A DNA stretch of 64,000 bases from Buttiauxella agrestis (GTDB lineage: Bacteria; Pseudomonadota; Gammaproteobacteria; Enterobacterales; Enterobacteriaceae), in assembly GCF_900446255.1 (NCBI RefSeq), contig NZ_UIGI01000001.1, positions 4,180,763 through 4,244,762 of the forward strand. Direction: 5' to 3'. Within the stretch, counting starts at the first letter, position 1, and the number at the start of each line of letters is the position of its first letter. This document shows, piece after piece, positions 28,347-36,589 of this stretch. A program made the translations under genes and the position numbers. The notes beneath the pieces were generated by a model. The model was not told where the DNA came from. It saw nothing but the letters and a program-made list of their open reading frames with translations, and made no database searches.

Positions 28347-30092
28347 ATGGCTGGACGAATTCCACGTGTATTCATCAATGACTTGCTGGCTCGCACCGAC
28401 ATCATCGATCTCATCGATGCGCGTGTTAAGCTCAAAAAGCAGGGCAAGAACTATCATGCGTGCTGTCCGTTCCATAACGAAAAAACCCCCTCTTTCACCG
28501 TAAACGGTGAAAAACAGTTTTACCATTGCTTCGGCTGTGGGGCACACGGCAACGCCATCGATTTTTTAATGAACTATGACAAGCTTGAGTTTGTCGAAAG
28601 CGTTGAAGAATTGTCAGCAATGCACAATCTCGAAGTGCCTTACGAAGCGGGTAACGGACCGAGCCAGATTGAGCGTCATCAGCGGCAAAGTCTTTATCAA
28701 TTGATGGATGGCCTGAACGCCTTTTATCAACAATCCCTGGCTCAACAATCAGCTGAACCTGCTCGCCAATATCTGGCACAGCGCGGTTTAAGTGCTGAGG
28801 TTATTCAACACTTCGCCATCGGCTATGCCCCTCCCGGTTGGGACAACGTTTTAAAGCGTTTTGGCGGCAATAGCGAAAACCGTCAGGCTTTGACGGATGC
28901 GGGGATGTTAATTACTAACGATCAGGGGCGCAGTTACGACCGCTTCCGCGAAAGGGTGATGTTCCCCATCCGCGACAAGCGTGGCCGGGTAATTGGTTTT
29001 GGTGGTCGCGTGCTGGGCGATGCCTTGCCGAAATACCTGAACTCCCCGGAAACCGATATTTTCCATAAAGGCCGCCAGCTTTATGGCCTGTATGAAGCTC
29101 AACAGAGTCAGCCAGAACCGGCACGTTTGCTGGTTGTGGAAGGCTATATGGATGTGGTGGCGCTGGCGCAATACGGCATTTCTTACGCCGTGGCCTCGTT
29201 AGGCACCTCGACGACGGCCGACCATATTCAGTTGCTGTTCCGTGTTACCGATACCGTTGTCTGTTGTTATGACGGGGATCGCGCAGGTCGAGACGCCGCA
29301 TGGCGCGCGCTGGAAACTGCGCTACCTTATATGACGGACGGGCGTCAGTTGCGCTTTATGTTTCTGCCTGACGGTGAAGACCCTGACACGCTGGTACGTA
29401 AAGAAGGGAAAGAAGCATTTGAAGCGCGTATGGAACATGCCCAGCCGCTTTCTACGTTTCTTTTTAACAGCCTGATGCCACAGGTTGACTTAAGTTCTCC
29501 CGATGGCCGTGCTCGTCTGAGCACCCTTGCATTACCCCTGATAACTCAGGTACCTGGTGAAACACTACGCATTTATCTGCGTCAGGAACTGGGTAACAAA
29601 CTGGGTATTCTGGACGATAGCCAGCTTGAAAAGCTGATGCCAAAGCTTGCTGAAAACAGTACGCCGCGCCCGGCTCCACAGCTAAAACGCACAACCATGC
29701 GTATACTGATAGGATTGCTGGTCCAAAATCCAGAACTGGCACCCAATGTGCCACCGCTTGGCGGTCTGGAAGAAGCGAAATTGCCAGGATTGAAACTCTT
29801 TATCGACCTGGTGAATACCTGTCTGGCGCAACCGGGTTTAACCACCGGGCAGCTTTTAGAGCTATATCGCGGCACAAATGAAGCCGCCACCCTTGAAAAA
29901 CTCTCTTCGTGGGACGATATAGCAGATAAGGACATCGCAGAAAAAACGTTCAATGATGCACTTGAACATATGTTTGATTCGGTGCTGGAGTTGAGATTTG
30001 AAGAATTGATGGCACGTTCCAGAACGTCAGGGCTAACGCCTGCGGAACGTGAGGAAGTCCGTGTGATAACACAATCACGCGCGAAAAAGTAA
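28347..30092 (+). CDS. dnaG: DNA primase
   Basis: DnaG makes RNA primers at the replication fork. The 581-residue protein has the N-terminal CHC2 zinc ribbon (CCPFHNEKTPSF...FYHCFGCG, residues about 39-64). The TOPRIM catalytic core contains LLVVEGYMDVVAL near residue 260 and the metal-binding CYDGDRAGRDA near 309. A C-terminal helical domain binds DnaB. The same length as in E. coli. It is in the middle of the rpsU-dnaG-rpoD operon; the roughly 150 bp before rpoD hold several short stems, where E. coli has an RNase E site that lowers primase output. Confidence 0.98.
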   Translation: MAGRIPRVFINDLLARTDIIDLIDARVKLKKQGKNYHACCPFHNEKTPSFTVNGEKQFYHCFGCGAHGNAIDFLMNYDKLEFVESVEELSAMHNLEVPYEAGNGPSQIERHQRQSLYQLMDGLNAFYQQSLAQQSAEPARQYLAQRGLSAEVIQHFAIGYAPPGWDNVLKRFGGNSENRQALTDAGMLITNDQGRSYDRFRERVMFPIRDKRGRVIGFGGRVLGDALPKYLNSPETDIFHKGRQLYGLYEAQQSQPEPARLLVVEGYMDVVALAQYGISYAVASLGTSTTADHIQLLFRVTDTVVCCYDGDRAGRDAAWRALETALPYMTDGRQLRFMFLPDGEDPDTLVRKEGKEAFEARMEHAQPLSTFLFNSLMPQVDLSSPDGRARLSTLALPLITQVPGETLRIYLRQELGNKLGILDDSQLEKLMPKLAENSTPRPAPQLKRTTMRILIGLLVQNPELAPNVPPLGGLEEAKLPGLKLFIDLVNTCLAQPGLTTGQLLELYRGTNEAATLEKLSSWDDIADKDIAEKTFNDALEHMFDSVLELRFEELMARSRTSGLTPAEREEVRVITQSRAKK

Positions 30093-30245
30093 ATACCATC
30101 GGCTTAACTGCCGAACATTCGTCGGGTAAACCCGAACGCCGCAAGGATGGGCAGCGGCAATAAAATAAGTCAGCCCTCGTTACGTTATTGTTGGCGGTTT
30201 CGCCGACCGACACCAACCCTAATACTGAAGTGTGGATACCGTCTT

Positions 30246-32084
30246 ATGGAGCAAAACCCGCAGTCACAGCTTAAACTTCTTGTTACCAAGGGCAAGGAGC
30301 AAGGCTATCTGACCTATGCCGAGGTCAATGACCATCTGCCGGAAGATATCGTCGACTCCGATCAGATCGAAGACATCATCCAAATGATCAATGACATGGG
30401 CATTCAGGTGATGGAAGAAGCACCTGACGCCGATGACCTGTTGCTTGCTGAAAACTCAAACAACACAGACGAAGATGCGGAAGAAGCTGCCGCACAGGTT
30501 CTGTCCAGCGTAGAATCCGAAATCGGGCGTACCACTGACCCGGTTCGCATGTATATGCGTGAAATGGGTACCGTTGAGCTGTTAACCCGTGAGGGTGAAA
30601 TCGATATCGCTAAGCGTATCGAAGACGGTATCAACCAGGTACAGTGCTCCGTTGCCGAATATCCGGAAGCGATCACTTATCTGCTTGAGCAGTACGACCG
30701 CGTTGAAGCAGAAGAAGCACGTCTGTCTGACTTGATCACCGGATTCGTTGATCCGAATGCAGAAGAAGATCTGGCCCCTACCGCCACTCACATTGGTTCT
30801 GAGTTAACTACAGAAGAAAATAGTGATACTGACGAAGAGGAAGATGACGACGACGACGCGGACGATGACAACAGCATCGACCCTGAACTCGCTCGTGAGA
30901 AATTCGGCGAACTGCGCACGCAGTACGAACGCACTCGCGACACCATCAAAGCGAAAGGCCGTGCTCATGCTGATGCTGCCGCTGAGATTCAGCAACTGTC
31001 TGAAGTCTTCAAACAGTTCCGCCTGGTACCGAAGCAATTCGATTACCTGGTAAACAGCATGCGCGTCATGATGGATCGTGTTCGTACGCAAGAACGCCTC
31101 ATCATGAGATTGTGTGTTGAACAGTGCAAAATGCCGAAGAAAAACTTCATCACACTGTTCACCGGCAACGAAACCAGCGAAACCTGGTTCAACGCTGCTA
31201 TCGCAATGAACAAGCCGTGGTCTGAAAAACTGCATGACGTTGCTGACGACGTGCATCGCAGCTTGCAGAAACTGCAACAGATTGAAGAAGAAACCGGCCT
31301 GACCATCGAACAGGTTAAAGATATCAACCGTCGTATGTCCATCGGTGAAGCGAAAGCTCGTCGTGCGAAGAAAGAGATGGTTGAAGCAAACTTACGTCTG
31401 GTAATTTCTATCGCTAAGAAATACACCAACCGTGGTCTGCAATTCCTCGACCTGATTCAGGAAGGTAACATCGGCCTGATGAAAGCGGTTGATAAGTTTG
31501 AATACCGCCGCGGTTATAAGTTCTCAACTTATGCAACGTGGTGGATTCGTCAGGCTATCACTCGCTCTATCGCCGACCAGGCGCGTACCATCCGTATTCC
31601 GGTGCATATGATTGAGACTATCAACAAACTCAACCGTATTTCGCGCCAGATGCTGCAAGAGATGGGCCGTGAGCCGACACCGGAAGAGCTGGCTGAACGT
31701 ATGCTGATGCCGGAAGACAAAATCCGCAAAGTGCTGAAAATTGCTAAAGAGCCAATCTCCATGGAAACGCCAATCGGCGACGATGAAGATTCGCATCTGG
31801 GTGATTTCATCGAGGATACTACCCTCGAGCTGCCGCTGGATTCTGCAACATCTGAAAGCCTGCGTAATGCAACGCACGACGTTCTGGCTGGCCTGACTGC
31901 GCGTGAAGCGAAAGTCCTGCGCATGCGTTTCGGTATCGATATGAATACCGACCATACGCTGGAAGAAGTGGGTAAACAGTTTGACGTAACCCGCGAACGT
32001 ATCCGTCAGATTGAAGCGAAGGCACTGCGCAAACTGCGCCACCCAAGCCGCTCTGAAGTTCTGCGTAGCTTCCTGGACGACTAA
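30246..32084 (+). CDS. rpoD: RNA polymerase sigma-70 factor RpoD
   Basis: RpoD is the housekeeping sigma factor. The 612-residue protein starts [10 protein letters not shown] at 30246; the upstream in-frame ATG has no family support. Region 1.1 is at the N-terminus, followed by the acidic non-conserved stretch ([13 protein letters not shown] near residues 196-208). Core regions 2.1-2.4 include [17 protein letters not shown] near residue 420. Region 4.2 has the -35-reading helix [20 protein letters not shown] near the end. The acidic insert differs in detail from E. coli, as is normal for the genus level. A clear terminator follows. Confidence 0.99.
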   Translation: MEQNPQSQLKLLVTKGKEQGYLTYAEVNDHLPEDIVDSDQIEDIIQMINDMGIQVMEEAPDADDLLLAENSNNTDEDAEEAAAQVLSSVESEIGRTTDPVRMYMREMGTVELLTREGEIDIAKRIEDGINQVQCSVAEYPEAITYLLEQYDRVEAEEARLSDLITGFVDPNAEEDLAPTATHIGSELTTEENSDTDEEEDDDDDADDDNSIDPELAREKFGELRTQYERTRDTIKAKGRAHADAAAEIQQLSEVFKQFRLVPKQFDYLVNSMRVMMDRVRTQERLIMRLCVEQCKMPKKNFITLFTGNETSETWFNAAIAMNKPWSEKLHDVADDVHRSLQKLQQIEEETGLTIEQVKDINRRMSIGEAKARRAKKEMVEANLRLVISIAKKYTNRGLQFLDLIQEGNIGLMKAVDKFEYRRGYKFSTYATWWIRQAITRSIADQARTIRIPVHMIETINKLNRISRQMLQEMGREPTPEELAERMLMPEDKIRKVLKIAKEPISMETPIGDDEDSHLGDFIEDTTLELPLDSATSESLRNATHDVLAGLTAREAKVLRMRFGIDMNTDHTLEEVGKQFDVTRERIRQIEAKALRKLRHPSRSEVLRSFLDD

Positions 32085-32100
32085 TCACATCGCCCTTCTA

Positions 32101-32126
32101 AAAGCCCTCCTCACGAGGGCTTTTTT
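32101..32126 (+). terminator. Terminator after rpoD
   Basis: Stem AAAGCCCTC / GAGGGCTTT with a CTCAC loop, followed by TTT, located 17 bp after the rpoD stop. It ends the macromolecular synthesis operon. Confidence 0.9.
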
Positions 32127-32145
32127 ATATCTGCAACTCTGCAGA

Positions 32146-32652
32146 CTACCTACCTCTGGCCTTAAGCGAAAGATCCAACGCTCGATAAGACTCGGCGAGA
32201 TCATCAAGAGTGGCTCGGTTCAAACCGCTGGGATTAGGTAAAATCCACACTTCAGTATCACCAATGCTAATATCCTGTCGCCCCCATTTCGCCCCACGCT
32301 GGCTAAAGGCTTGCTCAAACGCCTGCTTACCCAACACGGCAAGAGCCATCGGCTGATAATCCTGCATTTTAGTCACCAGCTCACGCGCACCAGAGCGAAG
32401 CTCTTGCAGCTTAACTTCGCTTGCCTGAACCGTCGGTCGTTCGACTAACATCGTGATACCACAGCGCGTATCAAGCAAATGCTGCTCTTCTTCAGGTTTG
32501 AGTTGTCGCTCGGTAAAACCAGCAAGATGTATCACCTTCCAGAAGCGATTTCCGGGATGCGCAAAGTGGAATCCCGTGTGCGCTGATGACCTACCTGGAT
32601 TAATGCCGCAAAACACAACCCTCAATCCGGGTTGCAGGATATCGCTAATCAT
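32146..32652 (-). CDS. mug: G/U mismatch-specific DNA glycosylase Mug
   Basis: Mug removes uracil and 3,N4-ethenocytosine opposite guanine. The 168-residue protein has the family active-site block [27 protein letters not shown] near the N-terminus, with the asparagine of GINPG at the catalytic position, and the wedge loop NPSGLNRA near residue 140. Location between rpoD and tRNA-Ile2 matches E. coli. The start at 32652 gives MISDILQPG, consistent with the family. Confidence 0.96.
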   Translation of the reverse strand: MISDILQPGLRVVFCGINPGRSSAHTGFHFAHPGNRFWKVIHLAGFTERQLKPEEEQHLLDTRCGITMLVERPTVQASEVKLQELRSGARELVTKMQDYQPMALAVLGKQAFEQAFSQRGAKWGRQDISIGDTEVWILPNPSGLNRATLDDLAESYRALDLSLKARGR

Positions 32653-32778
32653 GACATTTCCTATAGTGATAGATTAAGAAGCAAACATAAGAGATTGATT
32701 CATCATTGTTTATAAAAACAGCAGATGTCACGCAATGACTGGATTGAAGCCCAAAGTTACATTATAATCCTGCGCCAC

Positions 32779-32854
32779 GGCCCCTTAGCTCAGTGGTTAG
32801 AGCAGGCGACTCATAATCGCTTGGTCACTGGTTCAAGTCCAGTAGGGGCCACCA
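32779..32854 (+). tRNA. ileX: tRNA-Ile2 (CAU anticodon), hybrid gene with a phage-supplied 3' part
   Basis: A 76-nt tRNA with CCA encoded. The acceptor stem is GGCCCCU / AGGGGCC, the anticodon loop CUCAUAA has CAU at its centre, and the T loop is GTTCAAGTC. CAU here is read as the AUA-decoding isoleucine tRNA whose C34 becomes lysidine. The location after mug matches ileX. The prophage attL begins at 32809, so the anticodon stem onward comes from the phage. The T-stem outer pair is A:U here, whereas the displaced host copy at attR has G:C; pairing is kept. Confidence 0.96.
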
Positions 32855-32857
32855 AAT
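32809..32857. repeat. attL of the P2/186-type prophage
   Basis: This 49-bp repeat is shared with 60357-60405 with 47 identities. It begins in the anticodon stem of tRNA-Ile2 and runs 3 bp past the CCA. The longest exact block is 18 bp (ACTCATAATCGCTTGGTC), followed by matches of 15 and 14 bp separated by single differences. The crossover most likely occurred in the 18-bp block, since both differences lie to its right. Confidence 0.95.
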
Positions 32858-32881
32858 TTTAGCTTTAAAATCATATAATTA

Positions 32882-32908
32882 AGCCACTTCAAACGAAGTG
32901 GCTTTTTT
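32882..32908 (+). terminator. Terminator supplied downstream of the hybrid tRNA gene
   Basis: Stem AGCCACTTC / GAAGTGGCT with an AAAC loop and a six-T run lies 28 bp after the tRNA, inside the prophage edge. It replaces the host terminator that now sits beyond attR. Confidence 0.88.
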
Positions 32909-32921
32909 GTTTCTGATTTTC

Positions 32922-32958
32922 GATGGCGATAGAATGGCGGTAGATTTTTATCGCCATC
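32922..32958. repeat. TGGCG repeats and inverted repeat near attL (candidate Int arm sites)
   Basis: Direct TGGCG motifs occur at 32924 and 32935, 11 bp apart, with the inverse CGCCA at 32952. The outer arms GATGGCGATA (32922-32931) and TATCGCCATC (32949-32958) form a perfect 10-bp inverted repeat. A closely similar stretch lies near attR at 60242-60270. Its symmetrical place on both prophage ends suggests arm-type integrase sites; this is inference. Confidence 0.45.
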
Positions 32959-32959
32959 A

Positions 32960-32987
32960 TAAAAAAACCCGCTCCAGGCGGGTTCTA
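32960..32987 (-). terminator. Terminator after ogr
   Basis: On the minus strand the stem AACCCGC / GCGGGTT with a five-base loop is followed by seven Ts, starting right after the ogr stop codon. It ends late transcription at the prophage edge. Confidence 0.85.
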
Positions 32988-33206
32988 TTACATCCACAGC
33001 TGACGCTGACCGGTTGGTAATGGATGTGGTGGCGCAGGATTTACCTTGCCCGGAGTGACGATAAATCGCTCTACGGACTCCATTGTTACAAAAGTGCAAC
33101 TGCAATTTATGTTAGTGCATTGGTGATAACGCTCTTTAGTATTCTCACTAAGATAGCGGCTTGTACGCGCATGTGCTGCGTGCTGACACTGTGGACAATG
33201 AAACAT
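32988..33206 (-). CDS. ogr: Late-gene activator Ogr/Delta (zinc finger)
   Basis: Ogr switches on the late promoters of P2-type phages by contacting the alpha subunit of RNA polymerase. The 72-residue protein has the C-x2-C...C-x4-C zinc site (C4, C7, C30, C35) in MFHCPQCQHAAHARTS and QCTNINCSC, with the family text ARTSRYLSENTKERYHQC. The start at 33206 is used because the extra upstream codons of the longer open frame match nothing in the family. It is the gene nearest attL, as in P2, and its own terminator follows. An Ogr-type recognition site is seen at 42276-42295. Confidence 0.95.
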   Translation of the reverse strand: MFHCPQCQHAAHARTSRYLSENTKERYHQCTNINCSCTFVTMESVERFIVTPGKVNPAPPHPLPTGQRQLWM

Positions 33207-33297
33207 AATCACCCCAAAACTCCCAATAAGTGAATAAATAGTACACCTTAATTCATTAATTGTGAATTTTGATATTTTCTCAAGATAAGGACGTTTT

Positions 33298-33711
33298 ATG
33301 TCACCGATTAAACTTACCCTTCTGGGTTCAATGTTAGTCATCTCCTCCTCTGCCCTAGCCCAGAACGTAAACACTAAAGTCCTGAACAAATACCTCGCCC
33401 CATGGCAACCTGTCGAAATTACAGCTGAGAAAGAAGGTGTTTTAGTCGCCCTCCCGAGTCGCAGCATTACCCCTGAGATTTACGATTTAGTTATAAAAAC
33501 TGGCGTCTGTAATTCAATATGGACTAAAGATGCTCCGTCTTCATATCTGGTCGGAGTAAAAAACCTGCATATCACTAATCAATTTAAAGCGACTGGCTAC
33601 TCTCTTGAGACCCCACTTAATACATGTAAGGAAATGGGGGATCTATCACCAACTGATGCAAAAACACTGATGCTTTCAAAAACCCATTTGTTTACAGGCA
33701 GCCTCAAGTAA
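33298..33711 (+). CDS. Exported protein of unknown function (prophage moron)
   Basis: I do not recognise this 137-residue protein. It has a clear signal peptide (residues 1-21, cut after SALA) and a mature part of about 116 residues with two cysteines (in KTGVCNSI and NTCKEMG) that could form one disulfide. No membrane segment follows, so the product is periplasmic or secreted. It is on the plus strand, opposite to the flanking ogr and gene D remnant. It has its own AAGGA ribosome site, an AT-rich upstream region and a terminator, all signs of a moron expressed in the lysogen. A lysogenic-conversion role is inference. Confidence 0.7.
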   Translation: MSPIKLTLLGSMLVISSSALAQNVNTKVLNKYLAPWQPVEITAEKEGVLVALPSRSITPEIYDLVIKTGVCNSIWTKDAPSSYLVGVKNLHITNQFKATGYSLETPLNTCKEMGDLSPTDAKTLMLSKTHLFTGSLK

Positions 33712-33725
33712 CTACCACAAAACTG

Positions 33726-33755
33726 ACAACCTGCTGCAAAAGCGGGTTGTTTTAG
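33726..33755 (+). terminator. Terminator after the exported moron
   Basis: Stem ACAACCTGC / GCGGGTTGT (one G:U pair) with a 7-base loop is followed by TTTTAG, 15 bp after the moron stop. It lies between two convergent genes. Confidence 0.7.
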
Positions 33756-33897
33756 TTAATCTTCATTATCTGCTTCGTAATCAACATCTTTTAACCTCAC
33801 CTCAAGCTCTAAGGTTGTCGTGAAGCCGCTATTACTGAGTGAGTGCATCACCTTAGTGATCGTCCATGCCTGCTCGTCGATGACGCGCTTGTCGGCA
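33756..33897 (-). pseudogene. Gene D (late control/tail hub) remnant: last 46-47 codons only
   Basis: Reading the minus strand to the TAA at 33756 gives PADKRVIDEQAWTITKV, followed by HSLSNSGFTTTLELEVRL and an acidic tail. This is the conserved C-terminal end of P2 gpD (VgrG-like hub protein that also takes part in late control). Everything upstream, normally about 340 residues, is missing, and the sequence passes directly into the start of gene H in another frame. No protein can be made from this piece. Confidence 0.85.
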
Positions 33898-34018
33898 GGG
33901 TTCCGCCCCCGTCACCCACCGCAAGCTGTGTCAGGTTTAGCTTTGTCCCCAGCGCTGTCGCGTTAGCCAGCCGCGCAGCGCCCTGATTCGTCAGAATGGC
34001 AAAGAATTTCGCGGTCAT
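33848..34018 (-). pseudogene. Gene H (tail fibre) remnant: first about 40 codons, then out of frame
   Basis: An ATG at 34018 overlaps the gene I stop by four bases (ATGA), the normal I-H junction in P2 relatives. The reading frame gives MTAKFFAILTNQGAARLANA and continues to VGDGGGTLPT, the N-terminal attachment domain of P2-type tail fibres. At about codon 40 it enters gene D sequence in the wrong frame and stops at codon 57. The receptor-binding part is gone. The first 40 residues could still be made as a 56-residue peptide, but with no expected function. Confidence 0.88.
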
Positions 34019-34626
34019 GCGTTCACTCTCAGGTTATCAATTAAATGGATGGCCGAAGCCGGGTAATAGGTGCCACCGACGGTGATTTCTTCCGGGGTGT
34101 ACGGGTAAACGGTTAAGGCGTCGCCGTCATAACAACCAGAGCCGATAAAACCTTTACCGTCAGTGCTCAGGCTGATGGCAAGCCCGGTCAGATGACGACT
34201 TGCAGGTTTGGCATCCGCAATCAGGCGCTCCAGCTCCTGATACATTTCATCGGTGATGCCGGTATCGAGCACCCCGACGACCAGCCGGAAAGTGCCGGGC
34301 GTTTCATTAAGCTGCCACCATTCCCGCACCTCAATCAGATAGCCGAGCGGCTCCACGACGCGACGCAGCGCACTGATGGTGCCTTTATGGCGATGAACAA
34401 AATGCGCAGCCGCCACAACGTTGCGTTTGGTGGCTTCCGGCCAGCGCTCATCCCATCGGTCGACGGACAATGCCCAGGCCAGATAAGGCAGCAGACGAAC
34501 CGGGCAGGTACGCCAGTTCCAGAGCGTACGCAGCGGCACCGGGACACGGTTCAGCTCCGCCAGCGCCTGTGCGGCAGCGACCTCCAGCGTGGAGGAGCCG
34601 ACGGGTAACAACCTGACGCTACTCAT
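34015..34626 (-). CDS. I: Baseplate protein gpI
   Basis: gpI is a wedge component of the P2-type contractile tail baseplate. The 203-residue protein starts MSSVRLLPVGSSTLEVAAAQALAE, as the family does. The ATG at 34626 is used rather than one five codons upstream; it makes an 8-bp overlap with the gene J stop. WNWRTCPVRLLPYLAWALSVDRWD in the first third is a typical gpI block. The gene looks intact, though the tail tube and sheath genes it needs are deleted. Confidence 0.93.
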   Translation of the reverse strand: MSSVRLLPVGSSTLEVAAAQALAELNRVPVPLRTLWNWRTCPVRLLPYLAWALSVDRWDERWPEATKRNVVAAAHFVHRHKGTISALRRVVEPLGYLIEVREWWQLNETPGTFRLVVGVLDTGITDEMYQELERLIADAKPASRHLTGLAISLSTDGKGFIGSGCYDGDALTVYPYTPEEITVGGTYYPASAIHLIDNLRVNA

Positions 34627-35527
34627 CCGACGCCCCGACACTCAGGGTGTAACCGGTGCAGCTCGCCGCCTGATGCGGGTCGATCACAAGGTCGACGACC
34701 GGGCTTGCCAGCGCCACGCGCTGCACCCCTTCCACATGCAGCGCGGCATAGATTGCAGACAGACGAATATCCCTCCCGAGGCGGTGCTGCGTGGCGATAT
34801 AGGTCTGTAATTTTTGCTCTGCTGCCTGGCGGATGGGTTCCGCTTCCGGCCCCGGATACAGGTGCAGCACCGCCGTGATCTGATAAGAAATAATGTCGGC
34901 ACTTTGTACCGTCACCCGGTCAGCCACCGGGCGTACATCCTCGGCATTCAGTGCTTTGTCGACGATACGAATTAATTCCTCGCTGGCGGTGCCATCACCC
35001 TCTCGTGAGAGCACGGAAATCGTCACGCACGCAGGCGACGGACTTTCGACCGCAATATCAGCGACCCGCCCGTCAGCACTGCGGCCATGGAACTGATACG
35101 CCCCGACCGGACCCGCCACGCTTAACCCTTCAAACGACTGCTGTATACGCAGACGGAAATCACTGTCGGATTCCATCACCGCAGCCACCGGCGGGATGGC
35201 GGTGTCATCGGCGGGGGTGATCACCAGACGTGTGACGTTATTGTTTGCGCCGAGCACATCGAGGTCGTTTGCCCTGGAAAACGCCAGCATCACCGCCAGC
35301 GCCGACTCGTTTACCCGCTGGCGTAACAACAGCTCGCGATATGCGTTTTCCTCCAGCAGCTTGACGATGGGGTCGGATTCCAGCGCCAGCACCCGCGCGA
35401 CGGCTTCCTGCTCCTCTTCGGGATAAAGGGAAATCAGCGTCGCTTTGCGCTCAGCGAGCAGGGTTTCATAGTCCAGTACCTCGACCACATCCGGGGGCGG
35501 TAACTGGCTCAGGTCAATGGTTGCCAT
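34619..35527 (-). CDS. J: Baseplate assembly protein gpJ
   Basis: gpJ forms the wedge ring around the baseplate hub. The 302-residue protein begins MATIDLSQLPPPDVVEVLDYE and contains the family core VAGPVGAYQFHGRSADGRV near residue 145. It sits between W (4 bp upstream) and I (8-bp overlap) in the V-W-J-I operon order of P2. No frameshift is seen. Confidence 0.95.
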   Translation of the reverse strand: MATIDLSQLPPPDVVEVLDYETLLAERKATLISLYPEEEQEAVARVLALESDPIVKLLEENAYRELLLRQRVNESALAVMLAFSRANDLDVLGANNNVTRLVITPADDTAIPPVAAVMESDSDFRLRIQQSFEGLSVAGPVGAYQFHGRSADGRVADIAVESPSPACVTISVLSREGDGTASEELIRIVDKALNAEDVRPVADRVTVQSADIISYQITAVLHLYPGPEAEPIRQAAEQKLQTYIATQHRLGRDIRLSAIYAALHVEGVQRVALASPVVDLVIDPHQAASCTGYTLSVGASDE

Positions 35528-35531
35528 AATC

Positions 35532-35882
35532 TCAGCTCAGGGGAATGGTTAAGGAAAAAGGCGCGCCGCCGGTGCCGGTACGCGTGCCGGTGATGTCGAC
35601 GAATAACTCGCCTGCGGTTGTGCTTTCAAAAGTGATGGCCGTCAGCCTGACGCGGGGTTCCCATTTGAGAATTGCCATGTAACAGGCCGACATAATTTGC
35701 AGGCGCAGCGCCGGGTTATCGGGCTGGTCAATCAGTGCCGACAGCAGAGAGCCATAATCGCGGCGCATCACGCGTGAACCGATAGGGGTGATCAGAATGT
35801 CGCGCACGCTCTGACTGATATGTCCGGAATCGGACAAACTCAGACCGGTGGCACGGTTCATGCCGAGATAACGAACGGTCAT
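35532..35882 (-). CDS. W: Baseplate protein gpW (gp25-like)
   Basis: This 116-residue member of the GPW/gp25 family starts baseplate wedge assembly. Family text is SVRDILITPIGSRVMRRDYGSLL near residue 25, including the RDYGS motif, and IALKWEPRV-like residues at the centre. The start overlaps the gene V stop by 4 bp, so V and W are coupled. Confidence 0.95.
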   Translation of the reverse strand: MTVRYLGMNRATGLSLSDSGHISQSVRDILITPIGSRVMRRDYGSLLSALIDQPDNPALRLQIMSACYMAILKWEPRVRLTAITFESTTAGELFVDITGTRTGTGGAPFSLTIPLS

Positions 35883-36520
35883 TTTGTTCCCTCCGTCCAG
35901 CTCCCGCCGCGCTCGACGCCGCCGTGGTCATGGTCATCGACCTGCACGCCATTAGATTTGAAGGTGCCGCCGCTGTGCTCGATGTTGCCGCTCATCTTGC
36001 CGCCTTTTTTGACCTCAAGCGTGCCGGTGGTCAGCTTGTTTGTGCAGACCACTTCCGGTGTATCAAGGGTGATGCGGGTTGAGGCTTTGACCAGCACAAC
36101 CGGCACCGTGGCGGTGATGGACTTTGACGCGGTGACATCAGCGGTTTTAATACCGCTCACGGTCAGTGCGCCGGTCTGCGGTTCGTACTCAATCACGGCA
36201 CCATCAGGGAAAGAAATGTGCAGCGCATCGGCAGAGCCTGACGGTGCGGGATTGTCATCGGAATAAATGCCAGGCAGCACGAAAGCGGTATCCAGTTCAC
36301 CGCCAATTGCCAGCACTAACACCTGCTCACCGACAGACGGTGCCCACCATGTGCGCGAACGACCCGCGCGGGACGTCAGCCAGTGAAGCCAGTCGGTTGT
36401 GATACCGCCGGTTTCCACACGACATAACGCCTTATCGGTGTCGACTTTCGTCACGACACCGATGCGGATAAGGTTTCGCAGTTGACGCGCAAGTTCCTGG
36501 ATAGATGAGAGAGTATTCAT
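35879..36520 (-). CDS. V: Baseplate spike protein gpV
   Basis: gpV is the membrane-piercing central spike of the P2 baseplate. The 213-residue protein has an N-terminal OB-fold (GVVTKVDTDKALCRVETGG), a middle beta-helix, and a C-terminal tip with the metal-binding HxH motif in DDHDHGGVERGG. It is the first gene of the V-W-J-I late operon. A GTTGT half of an Ogr-type site is found about 60 bp upstream (36582-36586), matching the fuller site between O and P only in part. Confidence 0.94.
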   Translation of the reverse strand: MNTLSSIQELARQLRNLIRIGVVTKVDTDKALCRVETGGITTDWLHWLTSRAGRSRTWWAPSVGEQVLVLAIGGELDTAFVLPGIYSDDNPAPSGSADALHISFPDGAVIEYEPQTGALTVSGIKTADVTASKSITATVPVVLVKASTRITLDTPEVVCTNKLTTGTLEVKKGGKMSGNIEHSGGTFKSNGVQVDDHDHGGVERGGSWTEGTK

Positions 36521-36589
36521 GGGGAAAGGATGCCGCCCGGAGACTCAGGCGGCAACGCAGTAGCGTTTTATGGGGGGCGACACAACAGA

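Noticed and set aside
30840-30880. A simple-sequence repeat region in rpoD as a site of interest
   Set aside because: The GAC/GAA-rich run encodes the known acidic variable stretch of sigma-70 and stays in frame.
30804-31277. A 157-codon minus-strand frame inside rpoD
   Set aside because: It is antisense to the conserved sigma factor; the unusual composition is the mirror of the acidic insert.
33756-34018. A natural small gene spanning the H/D junction
   Set aside because: The 56-codon frame has a clear H start and then out-of-frame D sequence, so a deletion scar explains it better.
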